Notes under the pieces: generated by a model
Database searches by the model: none
What the model saw: only the letters and a program-made list of their open reading frames with translations
Told to the model about the DNA's origin: nothing
Made by a program: the position numbers and the translations under genes
Shown: piece by piece, positions 30,927 through 41,483 of the stretch
Layout of the letters: every line of letters begins with the position of its first letter
Position numbering within the stretch: the first letter of the stretch is position 1
Source: Alentia gelatinosa
Lineage: Eukaryota; Annelida; Polychaeta; Phyllodocida; Polynoidae
Assembly: GCA_950022655.1 (NCBI GenBank)
Contig: OX465590.1
Location: 38,019,218-38,083,217, forward strand
Reading direction: 5' to 3'
Length of the DNA: 64,000 nt

Positions 30927-31243
30927 ATCCTACCCCTATTAAAAAACACCATAGGCTTAACATTGGGTCACTGTATTCAGTCTGGAGTTCATAAAGATGA
31001 AAAATATCACTCTAGTGGGATACACTTGACAGATGACGTCATTTGTTAATGTAGAAGTAATTTAGACGGGTGGGGTAGGATAAATTCTAAACCAAACTCA
31101 AGTTAGTCATGTTATTGTTCATCGCACTTCGACAAGATCGCGTATTCCTGCTCTCGGCTTCGCCTCGCGCAGTAATATGCGATCTTGCCGTCGTGCAATA
31201 AACAACAACACATCTAACTCTTGTTTGGTTTCTCCATAGTACC
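30927..31243 (+). mobile_element. Foldback element FB-alpha, reference copy
   Basis: Core TTTATCCTACCCCTATTAAA, ACCATAGGCTTAACATTGGG, a CRE-like TGACGTCA at 31034-31041, and GGGGTAGGATAAATTCTAAA. The palindrome then runs from CCAAACTCAAGTTAGTCATG, with tip CTCGGCTTCGCCTCG at 31153-31167, to CTTGTTTGGTTTCTCC. About 317 bp, non-coding. Confidence 0.85.
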
Positions 31244-31841
31244 CAACAAGCTTTCTCTTATTTACTCGCTGTACACCAAGGGGGTGGGGGCAGGGGACAG
31301 AAAGTAATTGGAGGCTGTTCAGTGTGCCTGACAGTTGAGATGAAGGTCTTGTCATCTGAGACATGGTGTTCAGACACTGTGCACTCATCTACAAATTGAA
31401 AAAAAACATTTGCAGAGGAGATTTGTAGTATGACTCTTAGTTTCAGATTGCATAAATCTCTACTGATTATCTAGTCCAATGGGTGGGAACACTAATCTGA
31501 AATCTCATTTTTTATATACAGAGACTGTGTCAAATTCAAAATTTTCCTCTGCGAATTCTTTATTAGCTTTTTACTAAACAAGGATTTTTCTAATTTTCTA
31601 AAGATGGCCTTGTCCGGTTACTGCATACATAGAACTAGAGAATCATTCTTTGGTTACTGTAAAAATTTACACGTTGGTTTAACATCGAGGGAACACGCCT
31701 CACTTTGGACTGTTGTATCTTAACTGGTACACGGGGTACACATAAAACCATCGCTACCCGTCTTCATGATGTAACCAGTGTATTAAAGTGCTGGTTCCAC
31801 CAACATGATAGATTTGCTGTGGTATATTTTGTTTTATCTCA
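31244..31841. other. Unassigned, with an open stretch after 31523
   Basis: ATTTTTTATATACAG precedes about 66 open codons in one phase, beginning DCVKFKIFLCEFFISFLL, ending at a TAA near 31722. The stretch is hydrophobic at first, but A+T-rich DNA often gives such frames. No family match is recognised. Confidence 0.2.
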
Positions 31842-32130
31842 TACCAGTATTTTTCTCCATAGGCTTAACAACAGGAATCGTACTCCACGGCCGTGAAACT
31901 ATTGTACCCAATACTCAATGGCTAATTTGGCGAGTTATTCCAGCAATAAATGATGTTATACGGGGTGAGATAAAATCAGAAACCCACTGGATGAGAATAA
32001 CTTGGTCTGCACTCCACCTCGTTTGACCGCTATGTAGTGCACTCAGCTTCGCTTTGTGGATTACTCTGCAGTCAAACTCGGTGGAGTACAGGCCAAGTTA
32101 TTCTCATCTCGTGGGTTTCCTTCTAAATAT
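31842..32130 (+). mobile_element. Foldback element FB-delta
   Basis: TTTTATCTCATACCAGTATT, CTCCATAGGCTTAACAACAG, GGGGTGAGATAAAATCAGAA, then a palindrome with arms ACCCACTGGATGAGAATAAC and GTTATTCTCATCTCGTGGGT and tip CTCAGCTTCGCTTTG at 32042-32056. A diverged relative is at 24575. Confidence 0.8.
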
Positions 32131-32134
32131 CTTA

Positions 32135-32350
32135 CAGTGTCGCGATATGTCATACCTCCTTTGTCGCAATACATCACATGCGATGATATGTGTACTTTTT
32201 CACGATGTCGTATATGTATACTTTGGTGCTCCAACACCACCACACCTCAAGATGCATCACGGCAAATATGCACGCAAGTATTCAAAACCTAGCCAGATTT
32301 AGCAAGACAACCAAATCGTCGCTATATCTTGTGTGTTGTTGGAACTAGCA
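32135..32350. repeat. Dispersed repeat J, copy 1
   Basis: GTGCTCCAACACC, GCAAGTATTCAAAACCTAGC and TTAGCAAGACAACCAAATCG match 47420-47650 (GTGCTCCAGCCACTG, ACTCAAAACCTAACAAG, GCAAGTCAACCAAAGGATG). Class unknown. It directly follows a foldback element in this copy and precedes one in the other. Confidence 0.6.
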
Positions 32351-32692
32351 CTTAATACAGATCCTGAGGTAGCAAGAAAAATAAATAGCTCTGGTGTGCT
32401 AGAGAGGAGGTGGAGTCTGCTGCCTGACCGCCTAACGTCATTTAAAACAATACTCTATTCACTGAAACCGGAGTGATCAAATTGATTAAATGTCTAACGA
32501 CCAACAGTGTCTGGCCTGTAGATATTTTTCAACTGTTACAGATTCCATTTAGTGAAGTAATCAGTGTGATTCTTAACCATGTTTTGTAGTGTATTCAACG
32601 TGAACATCCGGATCTTTTGTTCTTTGTTTGCGAATCCAGAGAATCATTTTTGTATCTGAAATCCTAATCATGCGTTAACACTAGGCGAGTAT
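32351..32692. other. No recognisable feature
   Basis: No shared repeat and no convincing frame. Confidence 0.35.
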
Positions 32693-32774
32693 AGGCCCGT
32701 TTCCATTGGCCGACGAAAACGGTGTAGATTATTTGAGTTCCCTAATGGCCCATTTCCATTGGCCAACAACGATA

Positions 32775-33589
32775 CAGGCATGCACTTGATAAATGCACTT
32801 GATAAATTTGATTTGTGGACTGACCAAAACAAGCTAACTGTCAATATTGGTAAAACTAAATATATGACATTTATTTCAGCCCTTAGATGCAAACAAATCG
32901 GTCATGTATCTTTATTTATGAAGGGATTAGAACTACAGAACGTTAAAAGCTATAAGTTTCTAGGCTATTTCTTGGACCAGGGACTAAATTATGAGGAAGA
33001 TCGGCCGCTCCAATCCGCCGATATTAGCCATCGTATATATCAAATCGGTAAGCTTAGACCCTTCCTGGACAAAGCCTCAGCATTGAGAATTTTTAAATGT
33101 TATATATTGCCATATTTCGATTATGGGGATATCCTATTATATAATGCGCCTAATTATTTGTTAGAAAAAATCCAGAGAGCGCAAAACCAATGTCTGCGGA
33201 TTATCTTAAATTGTAATTACTATACTAGGATTCAAAATCTACACAAGTGGACAAATATACCATACTTAACAGAAAGAAGGAAAGCTCACTTAAGAAATCA
33301 CATGTTTATTAGATCTAGAAATATTAAATATCTAGATGTCAGAAAGGGTATCACCAGGTTACATACTGCTCCGGTTATAAAGATGTTGGAACCAAATATT
33401 CAAGCATACATTAAAAGTGTAGAATATACTGGTGCCACCCTGTGGAATACATTTCCTATAGTTAGAAATACTGAACCGTACCCAGAGTTCAAGAGACTTA
33501 CAAAACCACTCCTTTATGAATCAATACCGAGATGGAAATTTTGGAATTTTATTATCTTTTCCCGGTTATATACTTTATATACTTCATAA
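32775..33589 (+). pseudogene. LINE ORF2 C-terminal region, about 270 codons
   Basis: The frame opens within the RT thumb (LTVNIGKTKYMTF), continues through YKFLGYFLD, KCYILPYFDYGDILLYNAP, RAQNQCLRIIL and ERRKAHLRNHMFIRS, and ends WNTFPIVRNTEPYPEFKRLT. This is the post-RT region typical of CR1/Jockey-clade proteins. It is intact to its stop but lacks endonuclease and RT catalytic motifs because of 5' truncation. It aligns with the fragment at 25862. Confidence 0.8.
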
Positions 33590-33746
33590 ATATCATATTA
33601 TATACCTTATCATATATTGTATGACGACTTTTTATACCTGTATAAAAGTATGATGAATGATGTCACTTTATTATACCTTCACAACAGATAAATATTTGGA
33701 CTTGTGTGAACGGAATCGGCAAACGTGTTGTCACTCAAATTGCATT

Positions 33747-34137
33747 AAAGCCTGCCCCCACCTACCACGATTCTGGTCCCGATTGGCCTTACGACGGCCT
33801 TCCCGACACCATTCCGATTCTAGCGTGAGGTCAGCCAAAATCGTGGTAGGTGGGACAGGTTTCTGCGATTCCGTCCACGACAGCTCAAGATAGGCTGTGA
33901 TGAAAACGCCAATCATAGAGCCCCCGATAATTTCGAACATGTTGGAAATTTTGTAGCCTGTCGTTGGGTATCGTAGCCTATCGGGAAGATATCGTGGTCA
34001 GTGCGGATGATTCACCGATTGGATCACGACAGAGGTCTACGATTCGGGGACCTCCCCATAGGTCACGATTTCGCCATTTCAAATCGTAGCGATCGGGAAG
34101 CATGTCGTGGCCTATCGTGGTAGGTGGGGGTCCCCTC
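33747..34137. mobile_element. MITE-C, full-length reference copy
   Basis: TTA flanks both ends (33744-33746 and 34138-34140). The ends are AAGCCTGCCCCCACCTACCA and TGGTAGGTGGGGGTCCCCTC. Inside, the first 105 bp end in an inverted copy of the terminus (TCGTGGTAGGTGGGACAGG), so a small foldback module sits within the element. TTA targets suggest PIF/Harbinger. Confidence 0.85.
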
Positions 34138-34423
34138 TTATTGTCTAAATTTTAGATTGGATATTCGCTGAAAACCAGCGCAGGCAATTAGCCGCAGCTG
34201 AGACAATATCTGTGGTATTTCTTTATTGGTATGATGATTCCACTGATCAATATTTTGTGAGATTATTGTAAATTGCTTTTTTTCCAATAAAGATCTTGAA
34301 AAAAAAAAAAAAAAAAAGAGCCACTGACGGACCCTTAGCACTGCTGACTCAAAATGGAAATGGGCCTTTAGGAAAACGAGGAGTGCTATCAAAGAACCAG
34401 TGTTTTGGTTGTATCGGCATATC

Positions 34424-34535
34424 CGGGCAGCCGATCTTCTTCATATGTGGACTGATTATAGGTCATATGTGTCCCCAACTCGTGTTAAAGTTTTATTGCT
34501 TAATTCTTATTGGAAGTTCAATTCCGCGTTCCGAT
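34424..34535 (+). repeat. Dispersed repeat K, copy 1
   Basis: GCCGATCTTCTTCATATGTG, GATTATAGGTCATATGTGTC and TGTTAAAGTTTTATTGCTTA recur at 34912-35028 and 59725-59838. The class is unknown. In the 59.7-kb copy it lies inside a MITE with CTGGGACCTGTTTC ends. Confidence 0.7.
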
Positions 34536-34911
34536 CCGACACACACTGTAACTCGCCGACAGACAGTACACTGCACCTCTCTGGTTTCATAGCGATCGAG
34601 CGCTGCAGTGCAATAGCTTTGTCAAGTTGTTCTTCAAATATTAGAAAGTGTGACAACAGTAATGGTTCAGTCAGGAGAAATTTATTGAGTTGATAACCCT
34701 ATTTGAATACCAAACTACAGTTAGACTAGATAATTTGAGGTGTTTTGGTTCACCGATCACTGCACTTAGTGAAGGGATATCCCAATGTTTGGCACCAGGG
34801 AAAACCCACTCTCGACAGATATAATGACGTCACACTAATGCGGTCTATGCAGGGTACACTGACCCCCAGAGCAGCGTTTGCTATGACGAAATTCAAACGC
34901 TAATATCGGCG

Positions 34912-35028
34912 GATTGGAGCGGCTGATCTTCCTCATATTTGAGGTGATTATAAGGTATAGGTGTCCCCAACTGGTGATAAAGTTTCATAGTTTAATTCCA
35001 GGGGAAATGAAGTTGCGCATTCAGTACG
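34912..35028 (+). repeat. Dispersed repeat K, copy 2
   Basis: GGCTGATCTTCCTCATATTT, GGTATAGGTGTCCCCAACTG and TTAATTCCAGGGGAAATGAA are diverged versions of copy 1. A TGACGTCA lies about 80 bp upstream at 34825-34832. Confidence 0.65.
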
Positions 35029-35032
35029 ACAT

Positions 35033-35528
35033 GTCCATAGATGTCTTAGGTCTAAGACGGTTTGTAAGACATTTTGAACCATGTGACCCTAAGATTGTTT
35101 TTTTTTTCTTTTTTTTTTATTTAACTTAAAGCATCTCTCAGTAACCCTGAGTTGTTGTGACTATAGCACACCACCCTAAGTGTCGTAGACCTAAGATCTT
35201 AGGCAGATCCTTTACGATATCACGTCTATAGGACACTAACGCCTCAAAGATGTCATCCATAACACTTATCATGACTGAAAAACAGGGAGGTGTTTTACAG
35301 TAGTGACGATCGTGATTAGTGACCGTTTCCGTTGCACAGTCGAATTATCTTACCTGCACATGTATGGTAAAGCTATATTCAAATAGGTCTTAGACGATCA
35401 GTGATTGTCTCAACTCAACAGGTCCATGCAACACCTTGTCTATAAAACACCTCCCAGGGCCCTCGGTATTCATTCTTCCAGTAGCCAGACAGCACGACCT
35501 CCATTTGAAGGAACCTCCGCCTGCTTAC
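35033..35528. other. Old inverted repeat and a TATA-like motif
   Basis: GTCTTAGGTCTAAGACGG at 35041, GTAGACCTAAGATCTTAGGC near 35190 and TCTTAGACGATCAG near 35385 suggest decayed hairpins of one element. TCTATAAAACACCTCC at 35439 is TATA-box-like, and CTTCCAG follows at 35476, but there is no gene model. Confidence 0.3.
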
Positions 35529-35924
35529 CAGAGGAGGTGTGAAGCGCAGCGCCCCCTATAGGGACCCAACTCATATATGCCATCGTGGCAGGGTTCAAGG
35601 CGCCACTTTCAAACTGCAAGCAGAGGGGAAGGAGCTCTTAACAATGGACTGTGTGAGGCTTGTAAGCCATAGCCTATGTGAAATAAGGCTGTATTCAACA
35701 ATACCAAACAGCCATAAAACGTGGAGCTCTATTGAGCTCTATTGTGGTTTGGAGTACATTAGATATCACTCTATCAATATCTGAAAAGATTTTTGATAGA
35801 GCTCTAACAGTTTGTATGTAGTAGCTGTTAGTAGTTAGCCTATTTTAGTATAGGAATCTCCATTCAGCTGTCATTTGAGACCATGCCAAAACGATAGGGG
35901 GCGCTGCGCTTCACACTTCCTCTG
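35529..35924. mobile_element. 396-bp element with CAGAGG ends and 10-bp direct flanks
   Basis: GCCTGCTTAC is repeated exactly at 35519-35528 and 35925-35934. The termini CAGAGGAGGTGTGAAGCGCA and TGCGCTTCACACTTCCTCTG are inverted with one mismatch, extending into GCGCCCCCTAT. CAGAGG ends are hAT-like and 8 bp of the repeat would suffice; a 9-10-bp MULE-type duplication is the alternative. No coding frame is seen. Confidence 0.85.
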
Positions 35925-35934
35925 GCCTGCTTAC

Positions 35935-37143
35935 TATATGGCATATAGCCTATGATCCATGGGCGCCGCCATGACGCCCCCCGAGTAGGTGTTCTTCACT
36001 AATTGAGGTGAAAAAGTAGGTGTTCTTCACGAAAGGAGGTGGAAAAGAAGTGAGTGATAATTGGGAAATGTCACAACTTTAGCCTTAATCACATATGTAT
36101 ATAGAGTATTCCATATGGAAAATATCATGTCTTGGGTTTAATCATTATGTCATCCTGCTTTGGGATGGGTGTAGAGAGTAAAGGGAACCATGGTAAAATA
36201 TTGAAAGGCAGTTGAATTTGGTAAGAACAAAGACCCAGAATACAGGTTTGCCCCCCGACCACCTAGTGAATGCTTCGTGAACTAACAATGGCTCTGTCCC
36301 CTATACTACCTCTCATTGTACAGGTGTTTCTGGTGACTTTCATTACTGCGTCAGTGTGGATTCTGACATACTTCTACCTCAAATTTACCAAATATTTTAA
36401 CTATGGCTTTTGCAATGATTCTTGACAAGTAGGACATTGGGGAAAATGTTTCTTTTTTTCCTTGATAAAACTGCGCAAGGAAGGTAAGATGGATACTTTT
36501 AAGTTTCACCCCAAAAAATGTAAAGAGAAATAAAATTAAAACACATACAAAAAAAGACTAATGTAAAGGGCCTGTGGCATCAATTCAGTCCAATATTGTG
36601 TTACCTGGACTTGCTTGTTGAAGCTGCCGGAAGAGCGAAAATGGCCTGACTGTGACCTATTGTCCAACTCTACCAAATGTTCTAATCACTAATCACTAAC
36701 ACTGTTTCGTTACCTTTTCCATATACGAATGTATCAAGCTATTGTACCACAGGACTGGCCGTGCGCTGAAACCAGCATCTTTACTTGCTGAGCATTTGAC
36801 CAGGATAAATGAATGACCTAAAAAAAAGAGGAAAAAAAAGTTCAATGGGACAAGCGAGGGTGAAAAGAGGACGAAAGTGACGGGTGTTTCCCGTTTGCGG
36901 CAATTCTTAATACAGGATACGCTGATAAGTTAATTCATACTTGTCACGGGTTCCCGCCAATTATTTAATTAATCCTAATGGCTCAGCAATCCATTAAGCA
37001 AATTAATATGTTGCCACCTAAACCGGAGATCGTCATGAATCTATACAAACTAAACACTAAGCACTGAATACAATATTCTTATGCCACAAGAATGAGTAAA
37101 CAAAAATTACATGGAGACTACAAAGTGGTACTCTTGGGTATGT
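35935..37143. other. Unassigned region around the small membrane frame
   Basis: Apart from the frame at 36270, I see no repeat shared with the window, no clear exon and no RNA gene. TAGGTGTTCTTCAC is repeated at 35986 and 36018. Confidence 0.35.
36270..36425 (+). CDS. Small open frame with a membrane segment (hypothetical)
   Basis: 51 codons from ATG to TGA. From the second methionine it reads MALSPILPLIVQVFLVT and continues FITASVWILTYFYLKF, one long hydrophobic helix or two short ones. A pyrimidine-rich TTTGCCCCCCGACCACCTAG lies just upstream. It could be a chance frame, a micropeptide or part of an exon of a polytopic membrane protein. I do not recognise the family. Confidence 0.2.
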   Translation: MLRELTMALSPILPLIVQVFLVTFITASVWILTYFYLKFTKYFNYGFCNDS

Positions 37144-37693
37144 AAAATGGGATTCACACGGTGGGACAAATGGACCTGAGACTGGTGTACTTCACACCTT
37201 TGCGCCAGTCGGCTACTATTTCCAACTGGGAACAAAGTTTCACAGATTGGGGTGTTCTACAGTCTCAGGGGAACATGGTGGATTCAATTCACATGAGAAG
37301 ATTTAACAGGTACATAGTCTCACCCCTACACCCCTACACAGGGTACACAGGGTACACAGGGTACACAGTCGCCGACTCAGGGTACTTCCCCGTGTGAATA
37401 GGTGTTATTTGAGACCGCTGAGACTCACAGATTGGGGGAGAATGTGTGAAATACATTTGTCTCACCAAAATGTCCCTCTAAATTTTAAACCTGTTTAAAG
37501 TCAAAATCTCATGAGATTCTGTTCCTTGTTAGGGGCTATTGTCACCGACAATTGCAAGAGAAAAAAGTTGTCTCAGCAAAATGAAAGCCTGTCATTCACA
37601 CGAGGAGATTGTGTTCCAGTACCGAATCTCAACAGGATTTGTCTCAGACAAACGGCCTGTGAGGTACATGAATCCCACCGTGTGAAACCCGTT
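37144..37693. mobile_element. MITE-E, long form
   Basis: AATGGGATTCACACGGTGGG and CCCACCGTGTGAAACCCGTT are inverted. The interior includes GACCTGAGACTGGTGTACTT, a short GGGTACACA triplication at 37338-37370, and TCTCATGAGATTCTGTTCCT. It is about 90% identical to 48359-48883 by eye. A TA flank is present on both sides. Confidence 0.85.
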
Positions 37694-38410
37694 TTACATA
37701 AATTTTTGATGATGCGATCATTGTACGATACGATCTATCCAACGATATACGGTATCGTGGACGATCCTTGTCCAATTTGGTTACATAAAAAAGATCGTAG
37801 GGAATCGTTCGTACAAATTATCGTATCCTTGACATGGGACATAGGCCTACTATGTGGAAGCTATGCAGCCCCTCTCCCATCCAAACACAGTGCTTATGAC
37901 ATATTGGGTTCCAGTGTTAAGATCATTCAGATGTAGACTGGTATTCAACCCACATCACAAATTCGAGTCGTAGGGTGCATATCATACGAGGTTCCAGTGT
38001 TGAGATCATTCGGTTGTAGACTGGTAATCAACCAACAGCACAAATTTGAGCCTTAGCTATTTCAGTATATTTTAGTGATTTTTCGAGGATTTCTTCTCAT
38101 AAAAGCTGTGTATTTCAACGTTAAAGCCTTATTTTAATTTTAGATCTGAATAAATGAAATTAATACATGAATCGACACCCACAACATCCTCTAGAGGTGT
38201 CGTACGTTAGGACGTTTTCGGACGATATAAGACAATTTGCATGATGTAGGTCAATGCTTATGTAACAATATTTGCCATTCTCATTTGATCGTATCGTTCA
38301 AAGGTCGTACGTGTATGCCCAAAACCATTTATGTAACGATATACACCCTACGACCATTGTACGATCTTTTACATGATCTTTCAAAATTTGTGTAACAAGC
38401 CCCTGAAGCC
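37694..38410. mobile_element. MITE-like sequence with TACGATC/GATCGTA motifs
   Basis: GCGATCATTGTACGATACGA at the left pairs with CGACCATTGTACGATCTTTT at the right, and TTTTTGATGATGCG pairs loosely with TTTCAAAATTTGTGTAAC. GTTCCAGTGTTAAGATCATTC occurs twice (37909 and 37990). It is probably one element of about 0.7 kb with an internal duplication. Confidence 0.45.
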
Positions 38411-38975
38411 TGGGACACATAAATCGAGAAGCGCAACGATTTCCAGAATTGCAAACACAAAATCGTGTGTATGTGATTAATTTCTTCACCTGATTATTGC
38501 TTCTGAGACATTAAACTACTATTGGGAGATATCATTAATGTATTCATGTTTGTCTGTGTTTTTAACATTTTATTTCCCACCCATTACGGAGTCTCCATAG
38601 GAAATGTATAGGGCACCTGGAATTAGCTACCTGGAGATTCTGGCACGTCAGAATCTCCTGCAGGAGTTCCGGAAAAATAGTCCTGTCCATAATGAGGTTG
38701 AATCATCATGTACTTTGAAATAAGTTTCTAGAATGTTTATTCAATGCTAATTATCTAGAATCAATCATAGTAATCTCATTTACCATAAAAAATCACTGTC
38801 ATAACACACTTTGCATGCTAAAATCACAGATTAATGGAGAACTATATTATTGGTGTAAGTCTACACCAAATTACTGCTACATTTGACAGTGCTCTGGTGT
38901 CTGGAACTAAATGGCTTACAGAAACTTTTTAATTGCAATAGACTTGCTATTAATCTTGTATAGGTGGGTAATAAA
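38411..38975. other. Diverged MITE-F relative, then unassigned
   Basis: GGGACACATAAATCGAGAAG, CAGAATTGCAAACACAAAATC and CTGATTATTGCTTCTGAGAC up to about 38530 are a mutated MITE-F. The rest holds nothing recognised. Confidence 0.4.
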
Positions 38976-39125
38976 TACAATAACGACTGGTTTTGTATAC
39001 GAGTGATAGTAATCTCCTCGTAGTTGACGATGTAATACCCTCGCTTATCGCTCGGATATTACTACGCGTCAACTACTCGGAGATTACGTCCACTCGTATA
39101 CAAAACCAGGCATTATTGTGTATGT
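38976..39125. mobile_element. Foldback palindrome, FB-N type
   Basis: GACTGGTTTTGTATACGAGT and ACTCGTATACAAAACCAGGC are the arm ends, with GTAATCTCCTCGTAGTTGAC paired to GTCAACTACTCGGAGATTAC. The tip is CCTCGCTTATCG. The layout matches the palindromes at 20889, 40840, 53090 and 58075. Confidence 0.75.
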
Positions 39126-39159
39126 AATGTATTGAGGGGTCTTAAATTGCCATCGTACT

Positions 39160-39344
39160 GAATGGACGCCGGGCCTTAGCTGACAGAAGTTAGGCCTAGC
39201 GTCCACTGAGCTTCGGATACTCTACGATAGGCCTTACGATACTTCTCCAGACACATAATCGATATCATGTTGGAAATTCAAATTTAATCCGTAGCCGATA
39301 AGATGCACCCAAATGCACGCATCTTAAGTTCTAGCGTTTACTAT
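39160..39344. mobile_element. MITE-A-like termini, decayed
   Basis: AATGGACGCCGGGCCTTAGC at 39163 and TTAGGCCTAGCGTCCACTGA at 39190 are an outward end and an inward end of A-type elements side by side. The body that follows (CTACGATAGGCCTTACGATA) does not match MITE-A closely. Confidence 0.45.
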
Positions 39345-40255
39345 AGAGACCCAGGGACGATGTGGGTCAACTTTATTAATTTTTTTGGGGATACTTTTCA
39401 TTAAGGAAAATGACTTTTACATTTTATACACCGGATTCGGCATTACTGCCGTTCTTCCATCCGGGCCCTCAACCCTTATTGACGACCTTATCGATGGCTA
39501 ATATTGTCTTAGCCAACAGATTTGAATATTATTAAATAATGACCCTTGTGCAAGTTACACAAGGGTCTTATATACGATCCTAGATTATTAAACGGGCCCC
39601 TGGGAAGATCCATGGGAATGACCATCGTCATGCAGGCACAGGTGAGCGCCCCGGTGGAATCACCCCTTTAGGGTGTGTTCCATTTGACTGACTGCACAAT
39701 GTAAAAGAACATCAAACAGTAGCCGCACGTATGGCGATCGCATGGCAGCCTTTCAAATTCGTCAGGTGCCTGATATCAATCGGTATAGTGAAGGAGGGCC
39801 CTGGGGCACATTTAATAATCTAGGATCCTAGATGTAGACCCTTTTCTGTAGAGACCCCCGTACGATGAGGGTCAAACACCTAGGGACAAACTTAAGGATG
39901 GCTAATACTGTATTAGCAAACATACTTAAATATCATTAAAAGATTACCCTTGTAAGAGGTACGGAAAGGTGTCTTTATGTACTATCTCTAGATTATTAGA
40001 TATGCCCCTTGTGAAATAACCGCTTTAGGGTATATTCCATTAGCTCGCTTGCATCCTGTTCGAGTGACTATCGTTGTACTGGCTTTAAGAAAGACATGCC
40101 TATGAGCCTAGAGCAAGTCCATGTTAAATAAATGAATTACAAAAATTTAGGCCGACTGCATGACCACAAAATAGCACCACACGGCGACCGCAGGGCGATT
40201 AGATGGCAGCCTTTTCACAGTTTATCTTAGCAATCGGAGTAGTGGAGGAGGCGAC
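39345..40255 (+). repeat. Diverged tandem duplication, about 450-500 bp unit
   Basis: TAGAGACCCAGGGACGATG / TAGAGACCCCCGTACGATGA, GATGGCTAATATTGTCTTAG / GATGGCTAATACTGTATTAG, CCTAGATTATTAAACGGGCC / TCTAGATTATTAGATATGCC and GATGGCAGCCTTT all occur twice in the same order. Function unknown. Confidence 0.75.
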
Positions 40256-40439
40256 GCTTAACCAAAATAAGGCGTATACATATATGAAAATGATTGAAGT
40301 ATATGTAAGTAGAAATGCATTTAAAATACAAAATGTCTACATGCATTTAGACATACATATATACATGCTGGACCAAAATAAGGTGTATACATATGTAAAT
40401 GAATCTATACATTACAAATGATTTGTTTTCCTCGGTGTG
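40256..40439 (+). repeat. Short direct repeat
   Basis: ACCAAAATAAGGCGTATACA at 40260 recurs as ACCAAAATAAGGTGTATACA near 40372, each followed by TATG. Separated by about 110 bp. Confidence 0.7.
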
Positions 40440-41155
40440 TATGTGCAAGCAATATTCATGTTCACTATATCTTTAACACGTATACGCCAAGCGTCACAGA
40501 ATATATTGTGACATGATGTGACACGCACAGGATGTTTCGCCTCATATACACTTTGCGGCAAGTACAGCCATTACGCTTCCTTATCATCCATCGTATACAA
40601 AGACTCCATTGAAAATGTATGGGGACTCAGTAAATCACGACCCATCGTATAAAACCTACCAGATACCATAAATGTGGCATATGGATTCATATCTGTGGTA
40701 TACGGCCTCAAAACCATGGCGTACAGGAAAATTGCCCCTTTGTGCTATAGGACAACGAAATAGTCCCTATTGTCATACCCTTTAATTTGGCAATTACTGG
40801 GATTAATCTATTCGAAAAGATGGATAATAATTACGACAAACGATGGTTATGTGGACAGGTGGCTCTGTAAACCACTTGAGGTTGACGTTGTAAAACACTC
40901 GCTACTGCTCGTGTATTTCTACGCGTCAATTTCTCATGGTTTACAGCCGCCTGTCCACAAAACCAGCGATTACTGTCTATGTATACAAAGAAAATCATAG
41001 TTGTATGTACGCCAAATACGAAGGCGTGAAATATGGTCGTATACACATAAAAACAAGTCAATATACAACGCACGTTTAAGATGTGGCTTATGTCTGAAAT
41101 ACTTGCATTTTTCGCACCGTGACACTCATCGACGAAGCCAAATTGCAGTGTCACA
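40440..41155 (+). mobile_element. Foldback element FB-N, long copy
   Basis: TATACGCCAAGCG, GGATGTTTCGCCTCATAT and GCAAGTACAGCC open it. A palindrome with arms GTGGACAGGTGGCTCTGTAA and TTTACAGCCGCCTGTCCACA follows (40855-40965). The right part (GGCGTGAAATATGGTCGTAT, AAACAAGTCAATATACA) parallels 21240-21300 of the 20-kb element. Diverged relatives are at 53041 and 58050. Confidence 0.65.
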
Positions 41156-41483
41156 GGTGACGGCCAACTGAACCAAACAAATTAGCTTCTGTTGGATGCC
41201 TTCAGACGTAGCCCATCTCTTTGCAGTCCCCCTTGGGTTTGCACACTATAAGCATGTTTGGTAGCCATCTGATGGCATCTGATTCACAGCCAGCCCAATG
41301 GAACACCCCCTTACAACAGCACCATGGGTAAAGATTAAGCATTGTAGTAAATGGTTCAAAATCCTATCAGGGTCCTTATATAACAAGAGATGAGGATAGT
41401 ATGCAATCAGGGTAGGACAGCCTCAAGTTAAAAAAAACAAACTGACATTGTAGTATCATGACAAGAGATGAAGATGGTATTAA
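41156..41483. other. No recognisable feature
   Basis: No repeat shared with the window and no convincing frame. ATCATGACAAGAGATGA and ATAACAAGAGATGAGGAT are a short local duplication near 41381 and 41455. Confidence 0.35.

Larger units (their letters stand above)
32772..34317 (+). mobile_element. 5'-truncated LINE with poly(A) tail
   Basis: The insert contains the last third of an ORF2 protein, a 3' untranslated region and the end TCCAATAAAGATCTTG followed by about 18 A residues. The untranslated region has itself received a full MITE-C. At the 5' end GCACTTGATAAAT is duplicated in tandem. No clean target duplication was found. Confidence 0.85.
32693..34376. mobile_element. MITE-B copy split by a LINE insertion
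   Basis: GGCCCGTTTCCATTGGCCGA and TTTCCATTGGCCAACAACGA lie left of the LINE. GAGCCACTGACGGACCCTTA and ATGGAAATGGGCC resume after its poly(A) tail. Together they make one ordinary B element of about 200 bp, which dates the LINE after the MITE. Confidence 0.75.

Noticed and set aside
35586..35600. B-box-like GGGTTCAAGG near 35590
   Set aside because: It does not fit GGTTCRANTCC and lies inside a transposon.
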